A stretch of 64,000 nt of DNA from Petroclostridium xylanilyticum. Lineage in GTDB: Bacteria > Bacillota > Clostridia > SK-Y3. Under the pieces are notes generated by a model. It was not told the DNA's origin, ran no database searches, and saw only the letters and a list, made by a program, of their open reading frames with translations. The stretch is from contig NZ_NPML01000018.1 in assembly GCF_002252565.1 (NCBI RefSeq), positions 124,001-188,000 of the forward strand, given 5' to 3'. This document shows, piece by piece, positions 27,120 through 35,697 of this stretch. The position numbers were made by a program, and so were the translations under genes. Each line of letters begins with the position of its first letter. Position 1 is the stretch's first letter.

Positions 27120-27818
27120 TCAAACTTGATTATTGAAGTAATACCCTACTCCTCTTTTTGTAACAATATACTGTGGGTTGCCGGGGTCGTCTTCTACTTT
27201 TTCGCGGAGTCTTCTTACAGTTACGTCTACCGTGCGTACATCCCCATAGTATTCATAACCCCATACCCTTTCAAGGAGATTTTCCCTTGAAAATATCTTC
27301 ATTGGCTGTGTAGCAAGAAACTTTAACAACTCAAATTCCCGGAGGGTCAGTTCAAGTATTTTGCCTTCCTTTTGTACCTCATACCGTTCAATATCTATTT
27401 GCAGTTTGCCAACTTCTATGGACCGGCTGCCGGGCTTATTGGAAGCCGCTTCAATATGGCTTCTCCTAAGATTGGCTTTTACTCTTGCCATCAATTCTCT
27501 CACACTGAATGGCTTTGTAATATAATCATCAGCACCCAGCTCAAGGCCTAAAACTTTATCAACCTCTTCCTCACGGGCAGTCAGCATTAATATGGGAGTC
27601 GATATTTTTTCCCTCAGCTTCTTGCAGACAGCAAACCCATCCGTCTTAGGCAGCATTACATCCAGCAGAATAAGGTCCGGGTTCTCATTTAACGCTTTCT
27701 TAATTGCTTCGTCACCGTCATAGGCTTCTATAACGTTATAACCCTCTTTTTTTAAATTAAATTTAAGTATATCTACAATAGGCTTTTCATCATCAACAAC
27801 CAGTATTTTCCTGCTCAT
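27120..27818 (-). CDS. walR: Response regulator WalR (YycF)
   Basis: A 232-residue OmpR-family regulator: receiver with phospho-Asp53 (LILLDVMLPKTDGF), KPFSVRELMARVKANLRR, then a winged helix ending YYGDVRTVDVTVRRLREKVE and RGVGYYFNNQ, close to the WalR consensus. It is the first gene of the wal block. Upstream is not an obvious promoter but a palindromic intergenic repeat (27836-27954). Confidence 0.94.
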   Translation of the reverse strand: MSRKILVVDDEKPIVDILKFNLKKEGYNVIEAYDGDEAIKKALNENPDLILLDVMLPKTDGFAVCKKLREKISTPILMLTAREEEVDKVLGLELGADDYITKPFSVRELMARVKANLRRSHIEAASNKPGSRSIEVGKLQIDIERYEVQKEGKILELTLREFELLKFLATQPMKIFSRENLLERVWGYEYYGDVRTVDVTVRRLREKVEDDPGNPQYIVTKRGVGYYFNNQV

Positions 27819-27835
27819 TGTTACCCTCCATTTTC

Positions 27836-27954
27836 AGCTCGGAGTTCAGGGTTGGGAGCTCGGAGTAATTTCTGCGGTCAAGTAATTAACGAAACTGATA
27901 AACCGGACTTTTTCAGTGGTTTCGTAATCAACTCCGAACCCCGAACTGCGAGCT
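27836..27954. repeat. Palindromic intergenic element of AGCTCGGAG type, copy 1
   Basis: The left arm carries AGCTCGGAGTTC and a second AGCTCGGAGT (27836-27866). The right arm carries ACTCCGAACCCCGAACTGCGAGCT (27931-27954), forming a long imperfect inverted repeat. Inside lies a CGAAAC/GTTTCG hairpin that includes the inverted CGAAACCACTGAAAAAGTCC unit (27905-27924). Related elements are at 54366-54430 and 60608-60688. Confidence 0.75.
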
Positions 27955-27974
27955 TATGTTATGTTATTTATCTT

Positions 27975-28802
27975 TTATTGTATCAAATTATATACAACAC
28001 TTTCAAGTGAAACTTGACTGTTCATTCCTATTTGGCCTTTTCCGAGTTGGTCCAGCAAATGCAATATTTTTTGTTCCCCGTATCTATCTGCGATTAACTT
28101 TATGATTTCAAAACTTTTTCTGTATGCCAGGTCTTGATCCAATAATTCAAAACGGTGTGTAAGCTGTGACAAAGTGTTGGGTATTTGAATGTTGGCCAGA
28201 CCTTTTCCCCATTCGTAGCCTGTAAGCCGGTATTCATAGTATAATGCTATCCCTTCTGTAAACCAAAGAGGAAAGTTTCCATTGGCCTTTTCATCTACAA
28301 TTAGATGAATAAGCTCATGTACCATTGGACCATTTGCGGCAAACTCCCTGCTCAATGTGTCCATGCTTGAATCATTTATCCAAACTTTTGGAGATAATAT
28401 ATGGAGTATTCCACCGTAATATATCCCCATAGGGTAATCCTTCTGCGAAAGATTCAGTTTATTCCTCATTATTTCCAAGTCAGGATAAATAATAATCTGG
28501 ACCTTATTATGCAGTCGATGGTTAAGTCTTTGTTTTACCTGAAAAAAATCTTTTTCAATAGTATTTGCCACAATAGCTACGACGTCCCCATCTTCAGGCA
28601 TATATTTTATAATAAAGTTTTCGGTTTCATAAGTTGAATAATTCTTTACGCTATAAAGGCTTTTAATTTTAATTGCATTTACGCAAAAGTTGTATAGTGA
28701 ATTACGGATATATACAAAATTATTTATAGTTAACAGCATAAAAATAACCACTGCGGAAATAACAGTGGTTTTTCTAGCCATTATAGATCTCACAAGCCTC
28801 AC
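27975..28802 (-). CDS. Membrane-anchored gluzincin-type peptidase (peptidase MA-like)
   Basis: 275 residues: an N-terminal transmembrane helix (about 14-32), then a domain with the zinc motif HELIH near residue 163 and the downstream WFTEGIALYYEY, the second zinc glutamate of gluzincins. This matches the peptidase MA-like family of Firmicutes. The active site faces outside, so it may process surface or wall proteins; the substrate is unknown. It lies between walR and the M23 peptidase gene, on the same strand. Confidence 0.8.
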   Translation of the reverse strand: MRLVRSIMARKTTVISAVVIFMLLTINNFVYIRNSLYNFCVNAIKIKSLYSVKNYSTYETENFIIKYMPEDGDVVAIVANTIEKDFFQVKQRLNHRLHNKVQIIIYPDLEIMRNKLNLSQKDYPMGIYYGGILHILSPKVWINDSSMDTLSREFAANGPMVHELIHLIVDEKANGNFPLWFTEGIALYYEYRLTGYEWGKGLANIQIPNTLSQLTHRFELLDQDLAYRKSFEIIKLIADRYGEQKILHLLDQLGKGQIGMNSQVSLESVVYNLIQ

Positions 28803-28861
28803 TCCCCCACTTTATACATATTATAACAGAAATAGAGGGGAAATGGTAGTGTTTTTTGTAA

Positions 28862-30382
28862 CTATTTGTTCAAGTAATTTAACGGATTTTGTGGTATGTC
28901 ATTTTTTCTTACTTCAAAGTGCAGGTGTGGGCCGGTGCTGCGGCCGGTGTTACCTACCCGGGCAATGAGTTCACCTTTTGCAACCCTTTGGCCCGGTTTT
29001 ACCAGTATCTTGCTGCAGTGGCCGTAGTAAGTTGTGTATTCATTATCGTGATAAATTTTTACCAGTAGTCCATAATTACCCTGCCGGCCTGCAAATATTA
29101 CTTTTCCCCCATCGGCAGCGTAAATAGGATCACCTACATTTCCTGCAAGGTCTATACCGGTGTGCATTTCCCGTCCCCTCGTGCCAAACCGGGAGGTGAG
29201 TATGCCGTAAGTAGGCCTGCGAAATACACCTGTGCCATACTTTGGCGGTAATGGCTTTGTACCTACTTTCTCAGTTTGTACCTTAGGTTCAGAAAGTACA
29301 TAAGTCTTGATTATTTCTTTATTAACTTCTATACCATTCACTCTGACAATTTCCGCTTCAACTTTCTGCTCCCCGTTGAAACCTTTATCCACAACTGTCC
29401 TTCTTCCCTGGTACATTTCCGGGTCTTCAATTTCTTTTACTTTATAGGGTATGTCTTCATTGTAAACAACCGCTTCTCTTGTCTCGATACCCAGGACAGG
29501 TTCCGGTACCGACAGATTAATCTTCTGGCCAGGCTGTATATTTTCAGAAAGACCGGGATTTATCCGGAGAATTTCTTCCACCGGAATCTTATAAACCAAT
29601 GCGATATCCCATAATGTATCTTTTTCTTTTACCGTATAGGTTTTAACTTCATTTTTTGATGCAGAAAGCTTATTGAGAACCTCTTCTTTTTCCTGTATCT
29701 CTCCTACTTTTACATACTTTTTCTCTATTTTTACATCCCTGGCAAAACCAACTTTTACATTTGGCTTTTCAGACACGTATGGTTTTTTCAGATCTTCCAG
29801 GACGGACCTGGCAGTATCTTCATCTTTTAGCAGTCCCATCTGTTCACCATCCACCATTATGGTATATGCACCAACTGAAATGTCTACAATAGATTTTAGG
29901 TTTTTCTTTAGTTCATCCGGCTCAGTAAAGCTTTCTTTCTTTACTCTCTTTTTTATAAAAGTTGGTTTCTGTTCGATAACTACTTCTTTACCCTCAAGAA
30001 GTCCACTCAGTTCATCTCTTACTTCATCAAAATACCGTATGAATTCCTGCTCACTGGAAACAATTCCCAAATACTTTTCGCCAAATATTACTTCAACTGC
30101 CGGTTTATAACCGCTGCTCTCCGCATATGCCAATACTGATATAAACATAATCATTATGGCGAAAGCAATTGCAAATCTATTTTTGGCCAATTCATACAGC
30201 TTTGCCTTCAGTTGGGCCTTTTTTTCCAACTCTTTGGTTGGAGGCTTGATCTTCATTTTTGGAATTTTTACCGCAGGGACTGCTATACAGTTCCTTTTGG
30301 AGGAGGCGCGCCTTTTCTTATTTGCTCTATTAAACTCTTCCATGTAAGCATTACTCCTTGTTTCCTGAGCTTTAACAGCCAT
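28862..30382 (-). CDS. LysM-G5-M23 peptidoglycan endopeptidase
   Basis: 506 residues. A basic cytoplasmic N-terminus and transmembrane helix (about 68-88) are followed by a long spacer, a LysM domain (YTVKEKDTLWDIALVYKIPV, near 255-300), a G5 domain (near 305-380, with EDIPYKVKEIEDPEMYQGRR) and a C-terminal M23 domain. The M23 metal and catalytic residues are visible: HTGIDLAG, and HLHFEV following GNTGRSTGP. Such proteins cut peptide cross-links during growth or sporulation and are typical WalR-regulon members; regulation is inference. The ATG at 30382 follows GGAGGG. Confidence 0.92.
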   Translation of the reverse strand: MAVKAQETRSNAYMEEFNRANKKRRASSKRNCIAVPAVKIPKMKIKPPTKELEKKAQLKAKLYELAKNRFAIAFAIMIMFISVLAYAESSGYKPAVEVIFGEKYLGIVSSEQEFIRYFDEVRDELSGLLEGKEVVIEQKPTFIKKRVKKESFTEPDELKKNLKSIVDISVGAYTIMVDGEQMGLLKDEDTARSVLEDLKKPYVSEKPNVKVGFARDVKIEKKYVKVGEIQEKEEVLNKLSASKNEVKTYTVKEKDTLWDIALVYKIPVEEILRINPGLSENIQPGQKINLSVPEPVLGIETREAVVYNEDIPYKVKEIEDPEMYQGRRTVVDKGFNGEQKVEAEIVRVNGIEVNKEIIKTYVLSEPKVQTEKVGTKPLPPKYGTGVFRRPTYGILTSRFGTRGREMHTGIDLAGNVGDPIYAADGGKVIFAGRQGNYGLLVKIYHDNEYTTYYGHCSKILVKPGQRVAKGELIARVGNTGRSTGPHLHFEVRKNDIPQNPLNYLNK

Positions 30383-30415
30383 ATTGATCCCTCCTGCCGT
30401 CTTTTGTATTTTAAT

Positions 30416-30490
30416 GGTTCACAGCTCTCAGTTAACAGTAGTAAACGATTTAATAGCTTTTACTGTGACCGTGAACCGTGAACTGTGAAC
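30416..30490. repeat. TTCACNG heptad palindrome, copy 1 (gene-free)
   Basis: The right arm CTGTGACCGTGAACCGTGAACTGTGAAC (30463-30490) is made of heptads. The left arm (GGTTCACAG.. from 30416) is a decayed match. Between them is the core AAACGATTTAATAGCTTTTAC, the exact reverse complement of the core at 49833-49914. Confidence 0.75.
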
Positions 30491-30546
30491 TTATTAACTT
30501 TTTATCTGTTATGTAAAATCATTAGCAGTAAATATATAGTTTAATA

Positions 30547-30828
30547 TTAAAAAATTGTTACATATTTGTTACAAAATTTATTATTTCTACATTTATTCAA
30601 AAAATCCTGCTTTATTTCAAAAATTTCTTTAAAATATTTTCTTTCAATCTCATCATTGCCTACCACACCATACCACCACTGATGTGCTATTTCGTGGGTT
30701 ATCAAATATTCTAGCCATAATTTGTCTCCATTATAAGCTGTACTATCTATCTGAACGATTTGGGGATACTCCATCCCCCCTACATAGAAATCCGATTCTG
30801 CAATGGGCACTTTTTCTTCATCTTATAT
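30547..30828 (-). pseudogene. M1-family aminopeptidase remnant
   Basis: About 90 codons hold the M1 substrate loop GGMEYPQIVQID and the zinc motif HEIAHQWWYGVVGND. The second zinc glutamate region (normally WLDEGFA) is not present; after GNDE the sequence turns into unrelated low-complexity residues and stops. Upstream of the fragment there is an in-frame stop (ATATAAGAT) rather than the several hundred residues expected. It is a decayed leftover of a larger gene. Confidence 0.8.
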
Positions 30829-30989
30829 AATAAAAATAGCCTACCCATAAAGGATAGACTGCTTATAATCATTATATTCAGAATAGGACTGGATTAGAAC
30901 TATTCATCGTTCACGGTTGATACAGTGTACAATATATTTATATAACCCTCATCCCTTAATCCCTTCTCTCAATTTATTTTTTAATTAAT

Positions 30990-31017
30990 TTGAAAAAATA
31001 TTTTTTTATGATATAAT
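30990..31017 (+). promoter_or_regulatory. Sigma-A-like promoter of the coiled-coil gene
   Basis: TTGAAA (30990-30995) and TATAAT (31012-31017) are separated by 16 bp, about 20 bp before the start codon, with GAGGTG between. Confidence 0.7.
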
Positions 31018-31035
31018 TTTTGTGAGGTGATTTTG

Positions 31036-31356
31036 ATGACAAACGAAGAGTTTCAGGCATTGGTATTACAAAAATTATCGGGCATCGACCAAAGGCTGTC
31101 CGACTTGGAGCAGACGGTGTCCGGTATCGACCAAAGGTTGTCCGGCTTGGAGCAGACGGTGTCCGGTATCGACCAAAGGTTGTCCGGCCTCGAACATGAT
31201 GTAAAGGAACTCAAGCAGACTACAAAAGCAATTGAAGATCAGGTGGTCAGAAATTCTGAAGAATTGTTCCGGTTGAATAATTCATTTGATTTTATGAAAA
31301 AGTGTTTTTTCGATCAGCAGGAAGAAATCGACTATTTAAAGAAACGGATTTGTTAG
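31036..31356 (+). CDS. Small coiled-coil protein with 14-residue repeats
   Basis: 106 residues, almost wholly heptad coiled coil. Three copies of a 14-residue unit (SGIDQRLSDLEQTV type) are encoded by 42-bp tandem repeats (about 31080-31204), followed by a further charged helix. There is no signal peptide or membrane segment, so it is probably cytoplasmic. The ATG at 31036 has GAGGTG upstream at good spacing and a clear promoter. The gene at 33061 has the same architecture and a similar start. The function is unknown; repeat number may vary by slippage. Confidence 0.75.
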   Translation: MTNEEFQALVLQKLSGIDQRLSDLEQTVSGIDQRLSGLEQTVSGIDQRLSGLEHDVKELKQTTKAIEDQVVRNSEELFRLNNSFDFMKKCFFDQQEEIDYLKKRIC

Positions 31357-31384
31357 CTGCATTTGCAATGGACTGGCATAAATT

Positions 31385-31409
31385 GCGGGGGACGGATTCC
31401 GTCCCCCGC
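31385..31409. terminator. GC-rich hairpin between convergent genes
   Basis: An 11-bp perfect stem gcgggggacgg / ccgtcccccgc with a 3-nt loop, lying between two convergent genes. No T run follows on either strand, so terminator function is uncertain. The GGGGACGG motif is shared with other intergenic palindromes here. Confidence 0.6.
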
Positions 31410-31419
31410 TGCTTTCAAT

Positions 31420-33021
31420 TCAGTTCGTAGTAACTACAATTGTACTGGCTTCGAAGACTCCTGTGTTTATGGTCCCTACGGCTGTTATTGTATCTCCGAC
31501 TTTTATGTCACTTAGATAAATAGTTTTGGAGTCTTTGTGACTAATTATTTTTGTACTGCTGTTTATAAATATTTGCTGGAGTGTGGTCTCTCCGGTTGTG
31601 GCATCTGTCATGGAAATATTTATAAGTTTATAGCTGGTATTTACAAGTTCTACAGTCCCTGTGATGGTTTGAGCTTGTGTTATGGTTTTGGCTTCAACCT
31701 TTATAACCGTGCTGCCGTCTACAGTAAGCTGTACCGGATAGCCCAGTCTTAAGTCGTATATCTGCGCTGTTTTTCCATCAACCGTTATCGTTACATCTCT
31801 TGTAAGGTTATAGGCTGTGATCGTATTGTTGGTTTTTACTTTTATAGATGGAGTTTTTGATATAACAATTTCTTCTATATTTCCCGTTGTTGAACTTCTC
31901 ACGCTGGTTGCAATGATTTTTTTAACTTTATTGTATTCCAGCGTTAGCTCAACTGTATCTCCTACCCGCACATTTCTCAAATCTGAGCTGCTGCTGTTCT
32001 TTGTTACTGTTACATTACTTAAAACCTCATATTCCTGTAATTTATTATCTGATTTTATTTGCAATTTCAGTACAGGTTCTAAAACTATATCTTGCACTAC
32101 ACCTTCTATTTCTTTTGTCTTACTCTCAGCTTCAATTTTCCTTACTTTACCGCCCTTAATATCCAATCGGGCATAGTCCTGCGTATTTATTGCATATAAT
32201 GTAGATGTTGTATTATTATAGGTAACTACAACCTCATTATCAATTGCATATTCTTTTGTAGTCAAAGCATTGTTTTCGCTAATTCTAATGCTAATCTTTT
32301 TTTCTATCCCACTTCTTGTAAGTGATGTAATAACTCCTTCAACACTTTCATCAATTATCTCGTTTTTTTGAAGTACTCTGTGCAGCATAACTGCTATCTG
32401 TGCCCTGGACACATCCACCATCGGTCCGAACTCTGTTTCACTCATACCCTTCATTATATTTTCATTATTTACATATTCAACGTAAGATTTGGCATGGGAA
32501 GGTATTAATGATACATCCTGGTATGGAAGTACAGTCAATAACTTGTTTTTAACTTCTTTTTCTTTCCCCATCAATTTTGTAAATAATATAGCCGCTTCAT
32601 ATCTTTTCAATGGAGTATTGGCATTGGTAGAACTAATGTAAGTATCCAGTTCATCCTCAGTAATAACATTTTTATATAATAAGTAGGCAATTTCTTTTTT
32701 ATTAGATACATTATAATACTGCAACTCATCTGCGTAAGCTTCCTCTGCCAGTTCAACATAATCTGCATTAGTCTCATCATTTACACCTAGTATCCTTGCA
32801 GATAATATCAATGCCTGAAGTTTTGTCACAGGCTTGGATGGACCGAAGGTCCCATCAGGATATCCGGTAATATAGCCTTTACTGCTCATTTCTTCAATAA
32901 CAGACTTAGCCCAGCCCCATTTTACAGCATCTACATCAGGAAAAGATGCCGCTGATGCAATACCGGCAAATGAGATCATCAGGACAAAAGATAGGAATGT
33001 TAATCTTAACGTCTTTTTCAC
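31420..33021 (-). CDS. SLH-domain surface protein
   Basis: 533 residues: a signal peptide (to about residue 24), then three SLH modules in the first 210 residues (SFPDVDAVKWGWAKSVIEEM..GYPDGTFGPSKPVTKLQA; a weaker second; YQDVSLIPSHAKSYVEYV..FGPMVDVSRAQIAVML). The rest is a beta-strand-rich region of repeated short domains. SLH modules bind pyruvylated secondary cell-wall polymer, so the protein is displayed on the S-layer. It starts at GTG with GGAGGGG upstream. Coiled-coil genes flank it on both sides. Confidence 0.9.
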   Translation of the reverse strand: MKKTLRLTFLSFVLMISFAGIASAASFPDVDAVKWGWAKSVIEEMSSKGYITGYPDGTFGPSKPVTKLQALILSARILGVNDETNADYVELAEEAYADELQYYNVSNKKEIAYLLYKNVITEDELDTYISSTNANTPLKRYEAAILFTKLMGKEKEVKNKLLTVLPYQDVSLIPSHAKSYVEYVNNENIMKGMSETEFGPMVDVSRAQIAVMLHRVLQKNEIIDESVEGVITSLTRSGIEKKISIRISENNALTTKEYAIDNEVVVTYNNTTSTLYAINTQDYARLDIKGGKVRKIEAESKTKEIEGVVQDIVLEPVLKLQIKSDNKLQEYEVLSNVTVTKNSSSSDLRNVRVGDTVELTLEYNKVKKIIATSVRSSTTGNIEEIVISKTPSIKVKTNNTITAYNLTRDVTITVDGKTAQIYDLRLGYPVQLTVDGSTVIKVEAKTITQAQTITGTVELVNTSYKLINISMTDATTGETTLQQIFINSSTKIISHKDSKTIYLSDIKVGDTITAVGTINTGVFEASTIVVTTN

Positions 33022-33060
33022 CTTACCCCTCCTAGTTTACCAGAATTTGGACCTATAGAT

Positions 33061-33594
33061 TTACTTAATGGCCCTTATTTGCTGTATGACAATGTCATGG
33101 TCCTCAACTTTATTGATAAGCTTAGTAACCTTGCCCTGAATATCTGCCAGGATAAAACTCATCTTATCCTGTTCAGCCCTTGTTACTTTTACATTGTGCT
33201 CCAGCGATGTCAACATTCGATACATTTCTTCCTGCCTTGACTCCATGGTATCAAGTCTTGATTCTACTCCGTCAAGTCTTATTTCTACTCCGCCAAGTCT
33301 TGTTTCTACTCCGTCAAGTCTTGTTTCTACTCCGTCAAGTCTTGTTTCTACTCCGTCAAGTCTTGTTTCTACTCCGTCAAGTCTTGTTTCTACTCCGCCA
33401 AGTCTTGTTTCTACTCCGTCAAGTCTTGTTTCTATCTCTCCAAGTCTTATTTCTACTCCGCCAAGTCTTGTTTCTACCTCTCCAAGTCTTGTTTCCAATC
33501 TGTCGAATCTTGACTCCATTCCATCAAATCTTGAATCCATGCTTTCAAGCCTGTTTAAAATTAGTTCAAACATCACCCTGGTTTCTTTATCCAC
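33061..33594 (-). CDS. Coiled-coil protein with RLDGVET heptad repeats
   Basis: 177 residues. Residues about 15-115 are a run of some fourteen near-identical heptads (RLDGVET, RLGGVET, RLGEVET), encoded by 21-bp direct DNA repeats between about 33240 and 33540. A helical C-terminus ending DIVIQQIRAIK follows. There is no signal peptide. It starts at GTG behind GGAGGTG. It resembles the protein at 31036 in plan and may share a role, possibly as a scaffold; no function is known. The perfect 21-bp periodicity makes copy-number change by slippage likely. Confidence 0.75.
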   Translation of the reverse strand: MDKETRVMFELILNRLESMDSRFDGMESRFDRLETRLGEVETRLGGVEIRLGEIETRLDGVETRLGGVETRLDGVETRLDGVETRLDGVETRLDGVETRLGGVEIRLDGVESRLDTMESRQEEMYRMLTSLEHNVKVTRAEQDKMSFILADIQGKVTKLINKVEDHDIVIQQIRAIK

Positions 33595-33789
33595 TACCCT
33601 GCACCTCCGTACATCAAATATTAACTAAATTATAACATTGCTGTATATAGATTTCAATGAAATATTAGGCTTAAATTGATGGATATTCAGGCACTCTTAA
33701 TTTACCCCATAAATGTCTACCCATCAGTGAACTACCACCGAGACAAGCAACGGTGGCTTCGTGAGAGGTTTGGTATTTAAGTTTCCACC

Positions 33790-35043
33790 TTAACAGGCAA
33801 CCCTTACTCTCAACGGGGAGGACACTCTCCCTTTATCCCTCATAGTTTTTACTATTTCGGGAATACATTTCTCTTCTTTTCTTAGTATATTTAAACTTCC
33901 ATTAACATCTGCATTTACTAATCCAAAGTTTGATTTAAAAAGTCCTCTAACTACTCTACGAGTTTTGTTATAGTATTTTTTATTTATAGGTTCTAAATCG
34001 AAAGCACTGCACCCACTTGTATAACTCTCTTCCTTAAATTTAACCTCAATCCCTTGTAATTTAGCCTTATACTTAATTAGTTCTGCTAATTTTTGTATAG
34101 GTATTTGAACAAACGATTTATTATAATTCATATTTAGTTTAAGTCCTTCAATTTTGCCTATAACAATTTTGTAAACATTATGCTCTATTGCTTTATCTAT
34201 AATATTTTTACTTACTTTATGAAGATAATCATTGATATAATTTTCTCTGTATCTTCTTAATGAATTAATCATTTTAGTATTTTTGAATTTATCAGAACCT
34301 ATTTTTTTCATTTCAATACTTTGATAATAAGAAATTTTCTTGTTTACAAAAGCATTTATACTTTTAAGTTTTTTACCACAAAACAAGTAACTTTGATTAC
34401 CTTCTTTAAATGTTAACGTTGCAAGATTATCTAAACCTAAATCTATAGCCATAACATTAGTTTCTTTTGCTTTTTCTAACTCTTGCTTATTGTAAATTAT
34501 AATTAAATACCATTGTTTTAAAGAATTATCCCACTTAATTCTTACTTGTTGTATCTCATCCCAATTTATAAGGCTTTGAAGTTTATCTGAAACCTCAAAA
34601 TTTAAACTCTCTACCTCAAATTTTTTCTGAACTGTTTTGGAAAGAGATAACATTAGCCTATTTTCTTTAAATCTTATAGCAAGATTGGTAAATATAATCT
34701 CATTCTTTCTTTTATCTGTATTTTTAAATTTTGGAGGTTTTGGAACTCCATTATATTTACTTTTATTCTCCTTATAATCTTTAATACTTGCAAAATAAGA
34801 TTCCCAATTTTGCTCTACCACTTTAAAACAATGTTGTCTTGTATGGCTATGTAAATAATCACAGTGCCAATTATTTTTATATATCTTTTCAATTTCAACA
34901 TAAGGCTTAAATCCATTTTCTCTTAAATCATAATTAACTATGTTATAGAGTTTTGTTGTATGAAATGATAATTCTTCTATAATCTTTAATTGTTCTTCGT
35001 TTAATTTAGGTTTAAATTTGAATGCTAATTTCACTTTTTTCAC
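33790..35043 (-). CDS. tnpB: TnpB (IS605 OrfB) RNA-guided nuclease, apparently intact
   Basis: A 417-residue TnpB. The RuvC-I aspartate is in AIDLGLDN (near 200), the RuvC-II glutamate in IGKIEGLK (near 292) and the RuvC-III aspartate in NADVNGSLNI. The usual Cys4 zinc ribbon is replaced by a SGCSAFDLEPINKKYYNKTRRVVRG-type segment with only one Cys in its first half, a known subfamily form. TnpB proteins use an RNA made from the right end of the element to cut DNA at the empty site. That RNA would come from the minus strand around 33727-33900. The ATG at 35043 has AAAGGAGGTG just before it. Confidence 0.88.
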   Translation of the reverse strand: MKKVKLAFKFKPKLNEEQLKIIEELSFHTTKLYNIVNYDLRENGFKPYVEIEKIYKNNWHCDYLHSHTRQHCFKVVEQNWESYFASIKDYKENKSKYNGVPKPPKFKNTDKRKNEIIFTNLAIRFKENRLMLSLSKTVQKKFEVESLNFEVSDKLQSLINWDEIQQVRIKWDNSLKQWYLIIIYNKQELEKAKETNVMAIDLGLDNLATLTFKEGNQSYLFCGKKLKSINAFVNKKISYYQSIEMKKIGSDKFKNTKMINSLRRYRENYINDYLHKVSKNIIDKAIEHNVYKIVIGKIEGLKLNMNYNKSFVQIPIQKLAELIKYKAKLQGIEVKFKEESYTSGCSAFDLEPINKKYYNKTRRVVRGLFKSNFGLVNADVNGSLNILRKEEKCIPEIVKTMRDKGRVSSPLRVRVAC

Positions 35044-35142
35044 CTCCTTTACATTTTTATCTATGTATTTATCTTAACATGTCATTGATACATGGTCAAC
35101 TATGTGGTAAAATTAATTTATACTATTTAGGAGGTGCTTAAA

Positions 35143-35295
35143 ATGGCAAGAAAAAATATTAATACAACAATAGATGAAGATTTATATACTGAAATTAAAA
35201 TATTGGCTATTAAATTAAAAGTCAATGCTAACGACTTAATCGAAGAAGGTATGAAATATGTCATTGAAAAATACACAAGAATGTTTAATTTTTAG
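35143..35295 (+). CDS. Small ribbon-helix-helix DNA-binding protein
   Basis: A 50-residue protein: MARKNINTTIDEDLY begins the beta strand and first helix, then a second helix (ANDLIEEGMKYVIEKY), the Arc/CopG-type fold. The ATG at 35143 has AGGAGGTG upstream. It is transcribed away from tnpB; the two starts are only 100 bp apart, so it may bind that shared promoter region. It lies inside the element ends, so it appears to be a passenger or regulator of the element. It could instead be an orphan antitoxin; no toxin gene is next to it. Confidence 0.8.
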   Translation: MARKNINTTIDEDLYTEIKILAIKLKVNANDLIEEGMKYVIEKYTRMFNF

Positions 35296-35362
35296 GCATT
35301 TAACCTAAAAATTAAAGGCACAATTCATCCTCCGAGATAAACAACGGAGGTTTTCTTGTGCC

Positions 35363-35697
35363 AATATTATAAATCATGTAGTTAACATAACAAGAATGGT
35401 ATTTGTCATTAATTTGTTTTGCATGCCTTTAGCATGAAATTGTAACATTTATTTTAAGCTAGATTTACAGAAGGGTTAATATTTTTTTACAAATTTGTTA
35501 CTTTAATGACAATATATTATGTTTATGTTATTATGTTGACCAAGAGGTGGTAATAAATATTTTGCTTAAGACTTTAGAAGGAGGTGAAATACATATTGAA
35601 TAGTCAAAGAGTGTTATCTGTTAAAGAAACAAATCTGTCTCAAAATTCTCATTTAAAACACAAATCAATTAACCAAAAATCTAAGGAGGTTTTTTTT
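35363..35697 (+). promoter_or_regulatory. Upstream region of the plus-strand S-layer gene
   Basis: No gene is seen. AT-rich sequence around 35495-35523 (TTGTTA..TATATTATG) is the best promoter region, but the hexamers are not clear-cut. Two ribosome sites are present: a strong AGGAGGTG (35579-35586) followed by a TTG at 35596 in frame with the S-layer gene, and AAGGAGG (about 35683-35689) before the accepted ATG at 35698. Confidence 0.55.

Larger units (their letters stand above)
33727..35362 (-). mobile_element. IS605-type element with intact tnpB and a ribbon-helix-helix gene
   Basis: The right end reads GGTAGTTCAC on the minus strand at 33727, identical to the two copies at 3531 and 5845. 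It is followed inward by hairpin CCACCG/CGGTGG (33735-33756, loop agacaagcaa). The left side has the matching hairpin CCTCCG/CGGAGG (35329-35350, loop agataaacaa), nested in GGCACAA/TTGTGCC (35317-35362). Because the loops of the two ends match, the divergent small gene at 35143 lies inside the element. No tnpA is present. The exact left tip is uncertain. Confidence 0.75.

Noticed and set aside
33240..33540. 21-bp direct repeats as a CRISPR array
   Set aside because: There are no unique spacers; the repeats are contiguous and encode heptads in frame.
33194..33628. Long plus-strand frames across 33180-33635
   Set aside because: Mirror frames created by the 21-bp repeats of the minus-strand coiled-coil gene; they translate to simple Ser/Leu repeats.
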